From the NCBI GenBank assembly GCA_963720785.1, contig CAVRGQ010000008.1:682001-746000 (forward strand): a DNA stretch of 64,000 nucleotides. The letters run 5' to 3'. The notes under the pieces were generated by a model, which saw only the letters and a list, made by a program, of their open reading frames with translations, searched no databases and was not told the DNA's origin. A program made the position numbers and the translations under genes. Shown here piece by piece: positions 35,492 to 44,719 of this stretch. This DNA is from CAVRGQ01 sp963720785 (GTDB lineage: Bacteria > Actinomycetota > Acidimicrobiia > IMCC26256 > DASPTH01). Within the stretch, counting starts at the first letter, position 1, and the number at the start of each line of letters is the position of its first letter.

Positions 35492-36754
35492 TCAGAACGC
35501 GTCGGGATCCTGCTGCACGGCGACGGGTACTGCGTGCCCGAACAGTTCGGCCGCGTTCTCCCAGGTCATCTTCCGCACGTCGTCGGCGGGGAGACCCTCG
35601 AGCTGCAGGCGCCACTTCTCCTGCGTGTCGGGCCAGCTCGCGTCGGAGTGCGGATAGTCGACCTCGAGCACGATGTGGTCGACGCCGATGACATCTCGCT
35701 GGTGACGCAGCGTGTTGGGGTCGTCGAGCATGCAGAACCAGAAGTTCCGCCGGAGAAGCTCCGTGGGCGTCAGCTCGCTGCCGTCCCAGACGCCCTCGTA
35801 TGCCCGGGAGTACTCGGCGTGGTCCATGCGGTCCATGAGGCCGACGACCCAACCGATCCCGCCCTCACTCAGGCAGATGCGGATCCGTGGGAACTTGATC
35901 GCGATCCGCGAGTACAGCCACTCGATGGCCGCGTTCAGACCCTGGGTGATCGCGAACATTGGGCCCAGCACGCCCATCGGCGCCTCGGGGTCGACCTCGG
36001 TCCCGAGGCCACCCGAGCCGGCATGGATGCACACGACGGTGTCGGTCTCCTCGCAGGCGGCCCAGAGGGGGTCCCAGTAGCCGTGGTGCAGCGACGGGAG
36101 CCCCACGCGATGGGTCGACTCGGGGAACGTGATCGCGTGGAAGCCGCGCTCGGCGTTGGCGCGCACCTCGACAGCCGCGGTCTCGGCGTCGAAGAGGTAC
36201 GGCAGCTGGCAGGGGATGATGCGGCCGGGGTGGCGTCCCGCCCACTCCTCCAGATGCCATTCGTTCCACGCACGCGTCACTGCAAGGGCGAAGTCGACGT
36301 CGTCGAGCATCGTGAGCCGGACACCGGCGAACCCCATCGCCGAAGGGAAGTTCAACGACGCGTAGACGCCGTCGATGTCCATGTCGCGCACCCGGGCGTC
36401 GATGTCCCACATGCCTCGACGGAGCTCGTCGAAACGGGTGGGCTCGAGGAACTGTTGCTCGACCGGTCGTCCCGCGACTGCGTTGATCGCGATCTGCGGC
36501 AGGACTGCGCCGTCGAGCAACCACGCGTGCGAGCCGTCGTCGCGCTCGATCACCCTCGGCGCGCGGTCGGCGTACTTCTTCGGCATCCGCCCGTCGAACA
36601 TGCCCGGCGGCTCGACAAGATGGTCGTCGACCGAGATGAGCGTGTGATGCCGTGGGCGCCTCGGCGGATCGTCATCCGTCGCCGGCGAGAACACGTCGTT
36701 GATCGCCGAACGCTGGATGGCCAGGCTCCGGTCCGCGAGCGTGAGATCGGGCAC
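35492..36754 (-). CDS. Amidohydrolase-2 family metal-dependent hydrolase (paralogue 2)
   Basis: 420 aa, ATG 36754. Same family as 26774: LISVDDHLVEPPGMF (DxH site), VVCIHAGSGGLG, ICLSEGGIGWV and the terminal Asp in LEVDYPHSD. Longer N-terminal extension (about 40 residues before the metal motif) than paralogue 1. First gene of a pair with the CoA transferase. Substrate unknown; the family acts on carboxylated or CoA-linked ring fragments. Confidence 0.9.
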   Translation of the reverse strand: MPDLTLADRSLAIQRSAINDVFSPATDDDPPRRPRHHTLISVDDHLVEPPGMFDGRMPKKYADRAPRVIERDDGSHAWLLDGAVLPQIAINAVAGRPVEQQFLEPTRFDELRRGMWDIDARVRDMDIDGVYASLNFPSAMGFAGVRLTMLDDVDFALAVTRAWNEWHLEEWAGRHPGRIIPCQLPYLFDAETAAVEVRANAERGFHAITFPESTHRVGLPSLHHGYWDPLWAACEETDTVVCIHAGSGGLGTEVDPEAPMGVLGPMFAITQGLNAAIEWLYSRIAIKFPRIRICLSEGGIGWVVGLMDRMDHAEYSRAYEGVWDGSELTPTELLRRNFWFCMLDDPNTLRHQRDVIGVDHIVLEVDYPHSDASWPDTQEKWRLQLEGLPADDVRKMTWENAAELFGHAVPVAVQQDPDAF

Positions 36755-36879
36755 GGTGCACCTCCGGGTTCGATCGGCATCCCGCTCCGCCGACGGTCGC
36801 CGTCACCTCATCGTCGTCGCTTCACCCAACCGGGCGCAAGCGGGCTCTTCGCGCGGTCGGATGATCACCTCGGGCGGAC

Positions 36880-37944
36880 TCAGCCCTGCACGGGCAGCGT
36901 GACCGACTTCGTCATCCCCCAGCTCGGGATCACGCAGCTGTGCTTGCCCGCGCCGCCCACTACGAACACCCGGATGTGGTCGGGGTGGGCGGTCATCGGG
37001 AGCAGGTGGTCGTCGGGGACCTCCTGCATCCACCCGGTCCACGCGACGGGCACGAAGTGCTCGCGCAGGAGCCCGGCCGGCAGGCGCGCCCGCTCGTAGA
37101 GGAACGACTGCACGTCGGTGCGGGTCCAGCCGTGCCCGGCGATGGTGGCCGCGTGCTCGGGGCAGAGCCCGATGAACCACTCGGCCTGCGAGATCGGCGC
37201 ATTGTTGGCGCCGAGCGTGGCCATCACCGATGCGACCTTGTCGAGGATCGGCCCGGGACGATCGGCGGTCATGTCGTGGACGTTGTGCGGGTTCTCGCCG
37301 CAGTGCAGCGTGACCGCCGACGGCGCGTCCACGCCACTGGCGCGAGCGTAGCCCTCCCACGGAGACGCGCCGAGGTTCTCGGCCACGCAGTACGTGTACT
37401 TCGACGGCTGGCCCTGCGTGGAGGCGTCGCCACCGCCGGGGCGCGCGCCCGCGACGTGCAGGAGCAGCAGACGCAGCGCGCGTCCGGTGGTGGCGTTGGC
37501 GCGGTTGCCGGGACCGAAGGCGCCGAGCCCACCGTTGAACCCGGCGCGCTCCGCGATCTCGCCGTGCACGATCAGCAGCGGCGCAACGGGGTGGGTGGTC
37601 GCGTTCACGCCGCGGAGGTTGAGCTCGGGGTGGCCGAGCGCGCGCGCCGCGCTCACCAACACCGGCATGACCTCGGGTGGGCAGCCCGCGAGCACCGCGT
37701 TGATCGCCACCATGCGGCGCGTGCACTCACCGAAGCGCGGCTCCAGCACGGCGAGCACCTCGTCGGGGTCCACGCGAGTGCCGTCGGCCGCACACGCGGC
37801 GAGCATCGCGTCGACGCGCTCGGGCGTGGGCGGCACCAGCGGTAGGCCATCGCCCCACCCGCGTTCGGCGAAGTACTCGAGCACCGTCTCGGGCGATTCG
37901 TCGGCGAGGTGCAGCAGCCCTTCCGGAGAGGCAGCGTCGGTCAT
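36880..37944 (-). CDS. Conserved protein of unrecognised family in a dioxygenase operon
   Basis: 354 aa, ATG 37944, whose ATGA overlaps the stop of the TauD-type gene. No domain recognised. Visible features: N-terminal FAERGWGDGLPLVPPTPER, a Cys-containing RFGECTRRMVAINAVLAGCPPEV, FGPGNRANATTGRALRLLL, and a C-terminal VVGGAGKHSCVIPSWGMTKS. The two conserved-looking Cys positions and Gly-rich end suggest an enzyme rather than a structural protein. Related sequences are, to my knowledge, annotated only as hypothetical. The operon order (esterase follows upstream) suggests a role in the same catabolic step series. Confidence 0.6.
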   Translation of the reverse strand: MTDAASPEGLLHLADESPETVLEYFAERGWGDGLPLVPPTPERVDAMLAACAADGTRVDPDEVLAVLEPRFGECTRRMVAINAVLAGCPPEVMPVLVSAARALGHPELNLRGVNATTHPVAPLLIVHGEIAERAGFNGGLGAFGPGNRANATTGRALRLLLLHVAGARPGGGDASTQGQPSKYTYCVAENLGASPWEGYARASGVDAPSAVTLHCGENPHNVHDMTADRPGPILDKVASVMATLGANNAPISQAEWFIGLCPEHAATIAGHGWTRTDVQSFLYERARLPAGLLREHFVPVAWTGWMQEVPDDHLLPMTAHPDHIRVFVVGGAGKHSCVIPSWGMTKSVTLPVQG

Positions 37945-38801
37945 GTGCCTGCCTTCGCGACTGCGAGCAGCTCGGCGAGGTTCGGGACGATCTCCGCCGC
38001 GCCCTTCGTGCCCAGCACCACGCGCTGGAGCGTGCGTTCCTGGTGCACCGGGAAGTCGGGGCGGCCGTGGTGGACCGCGAGGTTGTCCCAGATCACGAGG
38101 TCCCCCGCTTCCCAGGCGTGCTCGTACACGTTCGCCGGCGAGTAGAGGTGGCCGGACAATTCGGCCAGCCATGCCTCGCTCTGCTCGGGCGCGACGCCGA
38201 GGATGCAGTCGGTGTGCATCTCGTTGGCCTGGACGATCTCCCCACCGGTGACGGGATGGGCCCCGAACAGGTCGAGCACACAGCTCGGCGAGCCGGGCGC
38301 GAGGTCGGCCGCGCGCATGCGCCGGTCGGCGGGCGCGCCGAAGTCGAACACGTTGAGGATGCGCCGACCCTCGAGCTCCTTGCGCCATGCGGGCGGGAGC
38401 TCGCGGGTGGCCCGGGCCACGTCGGCGAACCGGGTCGGTGCACCGTCGTCGGGCACCACCAACGCGTGCAACGAGATCCCGAGCAAGGGATCGGGGGTGA
38501 ACGCGAAGTCCGAGTGGTAGGCGAGCCCGCCCTCCGGGACGGGCGAACCCTCGACCACGTTCGAGATGACGCCGAAGGCCCCGAACTTCTCCGCGAGCAC
38601 CGGGCCGCACCATCTGACGACTTCCACCTGGCGCTCGCCGGTGAGCACGGCACCCCGGAACAGCAACAGATGGTGCGCGCGGTACAGCTCGCGCAGCTGC
38701 TCGACATCGGCGGTCGCGACGGGCGCGGTGAGGTCGACCTCGTGGATCTCGACGCCGACGGGAAGTGCCGTGTGCCTCACAAGGACATGAGCGTACGGCA
38801 C
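37941..38801 (-). CDS. TauD/TfdA-family 2-oxoglutarate dioxygenase
   Basis: 286 aa, ATG 38801. Intact iron site: HSDFAF (HxD, about residue 95) and distal His in WDNLAVHHGRPD (about 243), with the 2-oxoglutarate Arg in RTLQRVVLG. Related enzymes hydroxylate taurine, sulfate esters, 2,4-D or alkyl ethers. It overlaps the esterase gene by 25 bases and the unknown gene by 4 bases, so all three are one operon. Confidence 0.9.
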   Translation of the reverse strand: MPYAHVLVRHTALPVGVEIHEVDLTAPVATADVEQLRELYRAHHLLLFRGAVLTGERQVEVVRWCGPVLAEKFGAFGVISNVVEGSPVPEGGLAYHSDFAFTPDPLLGISLHALVVPDDGAPTRFADVARATRELPPAWRKELEGRRILNVFDFGAPADRRMRAADLAPGSPSCVLDLFGAHPVTGGEIVQANEMHTDCILGVAPEQSEAWLAELSGHLYSPANVYEHAWEAGDLVIWDNLAVHHGRPDFPVHQERTLQRVVLGTKGAAEIVPNLAELLAVAKAGT

Positions 38802-39718
38802 CGGTCGGCGAGCGCGCGCTGGGTGACCCGGGCGTCGGCGAGCGTCATGTCGAACCCATGGGCCACGCCCGGGTGCACGTGCAGCTCGACCGACACACCG
38901 GCGAGGCCGAGCCGACGGCAGTACTCGACGTCTTCGTCGCGGAAGATGTCGAGCTCACCCACGTCGAGGTATGCGGGTGCCAAGCCTGCAAGATCGGTCG
39001 CCCGCACGGGCGCGGCGTACGGCGACACGTCGGCGCCGCCGATGGTGTCGCCGAGCAGCGCCCGCCAGCCCATCTCGTTGTTCTCGTAGGTCCAGCCCGC
39101 GAAGTCGACGAGCTCGGGATCGGGGACCGTGGTGCGGTCGTCGAGCATCGGGAACACGAGGATCTGCTTGGCCAGCGGCACGCCACGGTCGCGAGCGATG
39201 AGCGCGACGCCCGCGGCCAGGCCACCACCCGCGCTGTCGCCCATCACCGCGACCCGCGCGGGGTCGACGCCGAGGTCGCCCGCGTTGGCGTGCACCCACT
39301 CCAGCGCGGCGAAGCAGTCCTCCACTGGCGCGGGGTGGGGATGCTCCGGCGCGAGGCGGTAGTCGACCGCGAGCATCGGCACGCCGCTGCGCTCCACGTA
39401 GCGGCGCACGAACGGGAGATAGGTGGCGACGCTGCCGCACACCATGCCGCCCCCGTGCAGGTACACCGTCGCGCTGCCGGACGCGTGCCCGTCCTTCGTC
39501 ACCCACGTTGCCGGCAACTCCGTGCCGTCGGCGGCCGTGACGGTGACCTCGCGGTCGCTCACGCCCCCGATCGGCGGCAACGACTCGGCGAGCATGCCGA
39601 GACCGACGTCGGCCATCGCCCGCAGCGCAAGCGGCGAGTCGGCGACGGGTATCCCCGCCATCAACTCGGCGCGCGCGGCCATGAGCGGCGCGAATTCCGG
39701 GTCGAACGTGAACGGCAT
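38777..39718 (-). CDS. Alpha/beta-hydrolase, HSL (acetyl-esterase) family
   Basis: 313 aa, ATG 39718, preceded by a GGGGGAT ribosome site. HGGGMVCG oxyanion motif (about residue 88), nucleophile elbow GDSAGGGLAAG (about 158), Asp in YLDVGELDIFRDED and His in PGVAHGFDM. A cytoplasmic esterase or lipase of the hormone-sensitive-lipase group. First gene of the esterase-TauD-unknown operon. Confidence 0.92.
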   Translation of the reverse strand: MPFTFDPEFAPLMAARAELMAGIPVADSPLALRAMADVGLGMLAESLPPIGGVSDREVTVTAADGTELPATWVTKDGHASGSATVYLHGGGMVCGSVATYLPFVRRYVERSGVPMLAVDYRLAPEHPHPAPVEDCFAALEWVHANAGDLGVDPARVAVMGDSAGGGLAAGVALIARDRGVPLAKQILVFPMLDDRTTVPDPELVDFAGWTYENNEMGWRALLGDTIGGADVSPYAAPVRATDLAGLAPAYLDVGELDIFRDEDVEYCRRLGLAGVSVELHVHPGVAHGFDMTLADARVTQRALADRCRTLMSL

Positions 39719-39756
39719 CGAGATCCCCCGGCCATAGCGACTGGTCGGGGGCGGTT

Positions 39757-40746
39757 CTACACCTCGTAGAACTGGCGCGCCCACTTCCGCAGCTGGCCGT
39801 ACTCCTTGGCATCACCCTTCGCCATCACCGGGTGCTCGATGTAGTCCTGGTAGCGCCAGATCTCGAGGTCGTCCTCCATCGAGGTCATGAACTCCCGCCA
39901 CACCTTCTCGCGCACCTTCTCGGGCGGCGCGGGCGCGTCGTCACCCGGCTCGCGCGGCCACCAGATCGAATAGAACATGTCGCTCGTCTTGTCGTCGACG
40001 GGCGTCGACGAGAACACCAGCCGGTGGTTCTGCGCGCCGCTGAACGCGGTGACCGCGATGCCGAGGCCGTTGTGGTTGCTGTAGATGTGCAGCGACATGT
40101 CCTTGGGGTCGTCGCTCTTCACGTTGGGCCAACCCGCCTCGAACTGCAGCACCGGCCCCTCGACGTTCCAGTACTCGCGCACCGGGCGCACCGTCGCGCG
40201 GTGCACGTACTGGAAGTGCGCGCTGTCGGGCGAGTTCTCCGCCACCTGCTGCGGGTGCACCGGCTCGCCGTCGGAACGGGCGCACATCTCGGGCCACGCC
40301 TCGTAGTAGTCGGCGGGGTCGGTGGAGATCGCGGTGTGCTTGGTGAAGATGTCGTCGATCTCCCACGTTGGCGGCCCGTCCTGGGGCTGGTGCCAGATGA
40401 ACACGAGGCCGTACTGCTCGCGCACGTGCCACACGCGCAAGCGCTGCGAGATGTTCGGGCGGTCCTCGTAGGGGATGAACTTGTTCTCGCCGTCGGTGCC
40501 CCACTCCCACCCGTGGTACGGGCACACCACGCAGTTCTGCTTGACCTTGCCGCGGTGGCCGAGGTGCGCGCCGAGGTGCAGGCAGTGCGCGTTCATCACG
40601 TGCAGCTCGCCGTCCTCCGTGCGGAACGCCACGAGGTGCTCGCCGAAGTACTTCAGCGGCTTGATCTCGTCGACCGGGAAGTCCTGTGACCAGCCGATCT
40701 GGAACCAGCCGCTGACCTTCCAGGTGTACGGGAACTTCTCCATCAT
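39757..40746 (-). CDS. Rieske non-heme iron oxygenase, alpha subunit (KshA-like)
   Basis: 329 aa. The start is ATG 40746 or the adjacent ATG 40743; both overlap the TetR stop (ATGATG). Rieske centre CLHLGAHLGH then CVVCPYHGWEW (CxH and CxxH, about residues 60-82). The catalytic domain carries PQQVAENSPDSAHFQYVH, matching the D/E-x-x-D-x-x-H-x-x-x-H iron site. The overall layout is that of 3-ketosteroid-9-alpha-hydroxylase oxygenases. A separate ferredoxin reductase is needed and none is encoded nearby. Regulated by the overlapping TetR gene (inference). Confidence 0.9.
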   Translation of the reverse strand: MMEKFPYTWKVSGWFQIGWSQDFPVDEIKPLKYFGEHLVAFRTEDGELHVMNAHCLHLGAHLGHRGKVKQNCVVCPYHGWEWGTDGENKFIPYEDRPNISQRLRVWHVREQYGLVFIWHQPQDGPPTWEIDDIFTKHTAISTDPADYYEAWPEMCARSDGEPVHPQQVAENSPDSAHFQYVHRATVRPVREYWNVEGPVLQFEAGWPNVKSDDPKDMSLHIYSNHNGLGIAVTAFSGAQNHRLVFSSTPVDDKTSDMFYSIWWPREPGDDAPAPPEKVREKVWREFMTSMEDDLEIWRYQDYIEHPVMAKGDAKEYGQLRKWARQFYEV

Positions 40747-41382
40747 CTCTCCCGGTCGTCGAGGAGCCGGGTCGCCAGGATGGCGACGCGCTCCACTTCT
40801 CGTTGCGTGGGTCGGTGCCCGCGCGATCCACGTGGCCTGCTGGCCCATGACCAACTCGTACGCCACGTTCGTGACGTCGTGTGCCTCGTCGACGCCGATG
40901 CCGTGGTGCACCAGCGCGTCGGTGAGCACGCGCCGCACCGGTTCGACGAGTCGGTCCTCGGCGTCGCGGAAGCGACGCAGGAATCGGTGACGCTCGAGCG
41001 CGAACGCCTCGATCGACGAGGCCGACGTGTCGGTGGCGGTGAGTCGCAACAGGACCGTCGCCCACAGTTGCAGTGCCTCGTGCGCGTCGCGGGCGCGCCG
41101 CATCCGCTGCTGGAGGGTGACGACGGTGCGCTCGGCCGCCTCCTGGGCGACCGCGAGCAGCAGGCCGTCCTTCGACTCGAAGACCCGGTAGAAGGCCGCG
41201 TTGTGCAGCCCCGCCTCCTGCACCACCTCGGTGACCGAGACGTCGACGTCGCTCCGACGGGAGAGCACCACCAGCGCCGCGTCGACGAACGTCTGGCGTG
41301 CTGCGGCGAACGCCTCGGGGTCGTCGAGCTGGCGCAGCGGTCGGGCTGCAGGCCGGTTCACGGCGCGGGTCGAAGTGGCCAC
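40743..41382 (-). CDS. TetR-family regulator coupled to the Rieske oxygenase (one frameshift)
   Basis: About 212 aa from GTG 41382. N-terminal helix-turn-helix: FVDAALVVLSRRSDVDVSVT, VVQEAGLHNAAFYRVFESKD. The C-terminal end requires a frame change near 40830 to give QREVERVAILATRLLDDRER and the stop TGA at 40743-40745, inside the ATGATG start of the Rieske gene. Read without it, the frame runs into the oxygenase and looks like a fusion. A triple GTAGAA-type operator lies 5 bases upstream of the start, so it represses its own operon. Confidence 0.85.
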
Positions 41383-41386
41383 CGAC

Positions 41387-41418
41387 GTAGAATAGCATTC
41401 TGTAGAAGCAAATTCTAC
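41387..41418. promoter_or_regulatory. TetR operator array with leaderless -10 box
   Basis: Motif GTAGAAT (41387-41393), its mirror ATTCT (41397-41401), then GTAGAA (41402-41407) with mirror TTCTAC (41413-41418): two adjacent palindromes. On the minus strand TATTCT (41394-41389) is a TAnnnT -10 box ending 6 bases before GTG 41382, so the transcript would be leaderless and blocked by bound repressor. Confidence 0.8.
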
Positions 41419-41429
41419 GGCCAGTACAA

Positions 41430-41482
41430 GGATGCGTCAGCAGACCCGGCAATGGGGCAATGGACGGTCTGGTGACGCAACC
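41430..41482. repeat. Palindromic element, copy C
   Basis: Arms GGATGCGTCAGCAGACC (41430-41446) and GGTCTGGTGACGCAACC (41466-41482) pair at 15 of 17 positions around a 19-base loop containing GCAATGGGGCAATGG. It lies in the divergent region between the TetR gene and the DHFR-like gene, where a terminator is not expected. Confidence 0.85.
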
Positions 41483-41673
41483 TTCGAGCGTCGCGGCGTG
41501 CGGTTCCGCGGAACCGCATTTCAGCGACCATATGACAGTCGAGTGCCGTATATGCCCGTCAACTGTCACTTGCTCGGCGTTCTGCTGACGTCGGCGCACG
41601 CCGGGGTGTCGGTGCGAGCGCGCTCCGGATCGGGCAATCTACTTTCGGCCACCCCGAGCCAGAGGAGCGCCCC

Positions 41674-42255
41674 GTGGGCAAGTTGGTGATGTACAGCTCG
41701 GTGTCGCTGGACGGCTTCGTCGCCGACGAGAACGACCAGCCCGGACCGCTGTTCGATTGGTTGTGCAGCGGTGACGTCGCGTTGGACGAGAGCGGCGTGC
41801 TGAAGGTGTCGCAAGCGTCCTACGACTACATCCGACCGTACTGGGACGAGATCGGGGCGACGATCGTCGGCCGCCACGTCTTCGACATCACGGATGGCTG
41901 GGACGGAGAGCCGCCGAGCGGGATCGACCACGTGGTCGTCGTGACGCACCGGCCGGCGCCGGAGGGCTGGGACCCCGAGGCGCCGTTTCACTTCGTCGAC
42001 GGCGTCGAGGCGGCCGTGGCCAAGGCGCAGGAGCTCGCGGGTGACCGTGTGGTCGAGGTCGCCGCCGGCGACGTCGGGGGCCAGGTGCTCGCCGCCGGCC
42101 TGATCGACGAGGTGCGCATGGACGTCGTACCCGTCGTGTTCGGTTCCGGCAAGCGCTACTTCGGGTCGGTCGACGCGCAGCACCTGCTGGAGGATCCTGA
42201 CGTGGTGATTCGGGGCAACCGGGTGCTCCACCTGCGCTATCAGGTGCGCCGTTGA
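41674..42255 (+). CDS. Dihydrofolate reductase family (RibD C-terminal-like) protein
   Basis: 193 aa from GTG 41674 with ribosome site AGAGGAG. Features: KLVMYSSVSLDGFVAD, IGATIVGRHVFDITDGW, VVEVAAGDVGGQVLAAGLID and DVVPVVFGSGKRYF. An NADPH-dependent reductase fold found in many actinobacterial operons; substrate unknown. Intact, unlike the relative at 6506. The region before it (41483-41673) holds no other gene. Confidence 0.9.
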   Translation: MGKLVMYSSVSLDGFVADENDQPGPLFDWLCSGDVALDESGVLKVSQASYDYIRPYWDEIGATIVGRHVFDITDGWDGEPPSGIDHVVVVTHRPAPEGWDPEAPFHFVDGVEAAVAKAQELAGDRVVEVAAGDVGGQVLAAGLIDEVRMDVVPVVFGSGKRYFGSVDAQHLLEDPDVVIRGNRVLHLRYQVRR

Positions 42256-42308
42256 CCGATCACCGCGGGGAGCGACCCTTCGGTCCTGGCGTGCGGGACG
42301 TCTGAGGG

Positions 42309-43151
42309 TCAGCGGAGGGAGGCCAGGGTGGCGGCGCGGGCGGCGTCCCACTCGGCCGTGGTCTCGGCGACCACCTCGGCGACCCCGAGCACGCGGGTGA
42401 CCCCGGCGACGGTGTGCCCGGCCGAGCCGGCGGGCTGTCCCAGGTGCGTGAGCAGGCTGGCCGTGACCCCGTTGGGCGCGGTCGACAATTCGATGTCGTC
42501 GAGGGTGCCGGCGACCACCGCGTTCGTCCACCCCTCTCCCCCGCCGCTCTCGTGAGTCGCGATGAGCTTGGTACCGAGGTAGCCGAGGTCGTAGCCGACC
42601 GTGATCGCCGCCCAGAGCGCAGTGCCGTCGCTCACGCCGCCGGCGAGGACGAGCGGGCCGTCCCAGAACGCGCGCACGGCGCGAGCGAACGCGAACGGGT
42701 TGGCCCAGCCGGTGTGGCCACCCGCGCCCGCGCTCAGCAGCACGAGGCCGTCGGCCCCCGCCGCGGCCGCGCGGTGCGCGTGCTTCATCGACGCGACGTC
42801 GACGTACACCTCGATGCCCGCGTCGTGCAGCGGACCGATGACCGGCAGGGGGTCGCCCACGCTCGTGATCACCAGCGCGACCTCGTGGGCGACGACACAC
42901 GCGAGGTCGTCGTCGAGACGAGTGTTCGTCCGGTGCAGGATCAGGTTCACGCCGACCGGGCCGGCGCCCGGCACCCGCGCCTCGCCGATGCGGCCGAGCC
43001 ACTCGTCGAGCTCCGCGACGGAACCACAATTGCTCGTGGGAAAGGTGCCGACGATGCCCGCGTTGCACGCGGCGATCACGAGCTCGGGCGTGGAGATCCC
43101 CGTCATCGGCGCGGCGATGGCCGGGATGGTGAGCGCGTCGACATCGATCAC
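42309..43151 (-). CDS. Nitronate monooxygenase / NPD-like FMN protein
   Basis: 280 aa from GTG 43151, overlapping the ligase stop by 4 bases (GTGA). FMN TIM barrel: IPAIAAPMTGISTPELVIAA, GVNLILHRTN, DGLVLLSAGAGGHTGW (catalytic His) and PLVLAGGVSDGTALWAA. Relatives are nitronate monooxygenases or enoyl reductases; in CoA-ligase operons an enoyl-CoA-like flavin role is also possible. Last gene of a five-gene minus-strand operon. Confidence 0.87.
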   Translation of the reverse strand: MIDVDALTIPAIAAPMTGISTPELVIAACNAGIVGTFPTSNCGSVAELDEWLGRIGEARVPGAGPVGVNLILHRTNTRLDDDLACVVAHEVALVITSVGDPLPVIGPLHDAGIEVYVDVASMKHAHRAAAAGADGLVLLSAGAGGHTGWANPFAFARAVRAFWDGPLVLAGGVSDGTALWAAITVGYDLGYLGTKLIATHESGGGEGWTNAVVAGTLDDIELSTAPNGVTASLLTHLGQPAGSAGHTVAGVTRVLGVAEVVAETTAEWDAARAATLASLR

Positions 43152-44719
43152 CGCTGCGATCCTTCCTGGGCCTGACGGGCCACGGCCCATTCCCGCAGCG
43201 TGACCTTGGAGATCTTGCCGAGCAGGGCCTCGGGGAGCTCGTCGACCACCCACACCGCGCCGGGCACCTTGAAGTCGGCGAGCTGCTCCCGGCACGACGC
43301 GATCGCCGCGTCCGGCAGCGCGTCCGCATCCGTGCCGGATGCGATCGTGACGAACCCGATCGGCACCTCGTCGCGGAAGGGATCCGGCCGGCCCACCACC
43401 GCAGCCGCGGCGACCCCCGGCACGCCCATCAGCACCCGCTCGATCTCGCCGGCGGCGACGTTCTCGCCGCCGACCTTGAGCATGTCCTTGGCGCGCGACT
43501 GGAACATCAGCGCGCCGCTCGGAAGCGTGAGCACCCGGTCGCCGGTGCGGAAGTAGCCGTCGTCGTCGAACGACTCGGCCGTGGCCTCGGGGTCGTGCAG
43601 GTACTCGGCGAACACCGACAGCCCCCGCACGCCGCCGACGAGGAGATCGCCGGCCTCCCCCACCGCACAGTCGGTCCCGTCCTCACGCGCGACCCGAATG
43701 CGGTACTCGCTCGCCGCACGGCCGATCGCGCCGGTGTCGACCGGATGGTCGAGGCTGCCCACGATGGGCTGGGTGACCACCTCGGTCATCCCCCACGCGT
43801 TGAAGAGGCGGACGCGAGCGTGGGCCTCGAGCTCGGGGCGTTCCATGCCGAACGACCACACCCGGTACCCGTGCTCGGGGGTCGCCTCCCGGAGGACGGT
43901 CGCGAACATGAGTCCGATCACGCTGGTGACCGTGCACCCGTGGCGGAGCGAGACGTCCCAGAACCGGCTGACCGAGAACTTCGGCATGAGCACCACCGTG
44001 CCGCCGACCCAGAACGTCGAGAGGAACAACCACGACAGCGCCTGCGTGTGGAACAGCGGTCCGTGCACGAGCGTCACGTCGTCGCGCGTGAAGCGGCCGT
44101 GATCGGCGCCCACCTTGGCGCCCCACAGCGCGTTGGCGTGGGTGTACAGCACCGCCTTCGGGCGCGACGTGGTGCCCGACGTGAACTGCACACAGAGGGG
44201 CGCGCCGGGGTCGGCACTGCGAACCGGCAACGTGGCCGGATCGCCGTGGAGCGCGCCGCACGTCCACTGTGGTTCGTCGACGGTGACGACCCAACCGAGC
44301 GGCACGCCGCTCTCCTCCAGTCGCGCCACGAGGTACTCGTGCGTGATCGCGCCGACCGCACCGGTCAGGCGCAGACCGTGCGCGAGCTCGTCGGCGACGT
44401 AGCGCGCGTTGGTGTCGATCGCGACCGCGCCGAGCCGCGCGCACGCGAACCAGCACAAGAGGAACGCGGGCGAGTTCTCCAGCAGCAGCATCACCGCGTC
44501 GCCCGCGCCCACGCCACGGGCGACGAGCCCCGCCGCGACCCGGTCGACCTCCGTGGCGAACTCCGCGTACGTCCAGGTGACCGGCTCGCCGTCGCCGTGC
44601 TCCCACACCAGGAACGGGTCGGCACCGCCGCGCTCGACGCGCTCCGCGAGCGCGCTCGCGACGTCCATCCCGGTGAACGGGTGGACCGCAGGCAGGGTGA
44701 TCGACGTCCTGATCGTCAT
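43148..44719 (-). CDS. AMP-dependent acyl-CoA synthetase/ligase
   Basis: 523 aa, ATG 44719 (ATGA overlap with the SDR stop). P-loop QFTSGTTSRPKAVLYTH (Ser replaces the usual Gly after TSGTT), FNAWGMTEVV, YFRTGDRVL and the C-terminal catalytic Lys in LGKISKVTLRE. Activates a carboxylic acid as acyl-AMP and then acyl-CoA. The acid is unknown. Located in the middle of the sulfotransferase-epimerase-SDR-ligase-NMO operon. Confidence 0.93.
   Translation of the reverse strand: MTIRTSITLPAVHPFTGMDVASALAERVERGGADPFLVWEHGDGEPVTWTYAEFATEVDRVAAGLVARGVGAGDAVMLLLENSPAFLLCWFACARLGAVAIDTNARYVADELAHGLRLTGAVGAITHEYLVARLEESGVPLGWVVTVDEPQWTCGALHGDPATLPVRSADPGAPLCVQFTSGTTSRPKAVLYTHANALWGAKVGADHGRFTRDDVTLVHGPLFHTQALSWLFLSTFWVGGTVVLMPKFSVSRFWDVSLRHGCTVTSVIGLMFATVLREATPEHGYRVWSFGMERPELEAHARVRLFNAWGMTEVVTQPIVGSLDHPVDTGAIGRAASEYRIRVAREDGTDCAVGEAGDLLVGGVRGLSVFAEYLHDPEATAESFDDDGYFRTGDRVLTLPSGALMFQSRAKDMLKVGGENVAAGEIERVLMGVPGVAAAAVVGRPDPFRDEVPIGFVTIASGTDADALPDAAIASCREQLADFKVPGAVWVVDELPEALLGKISKVTLREWAVARQAQEGSQR

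Noticed and set aside
39757..41382. TetR-Rieske fusion protein in one long frame
   Set aside because: The third frame restores a normal TetR C-terminus (ERVAILATRLLDDRER) and a TGA that overlaps the Rieske ATG, so the fusion is an effect of one indel near 40830.
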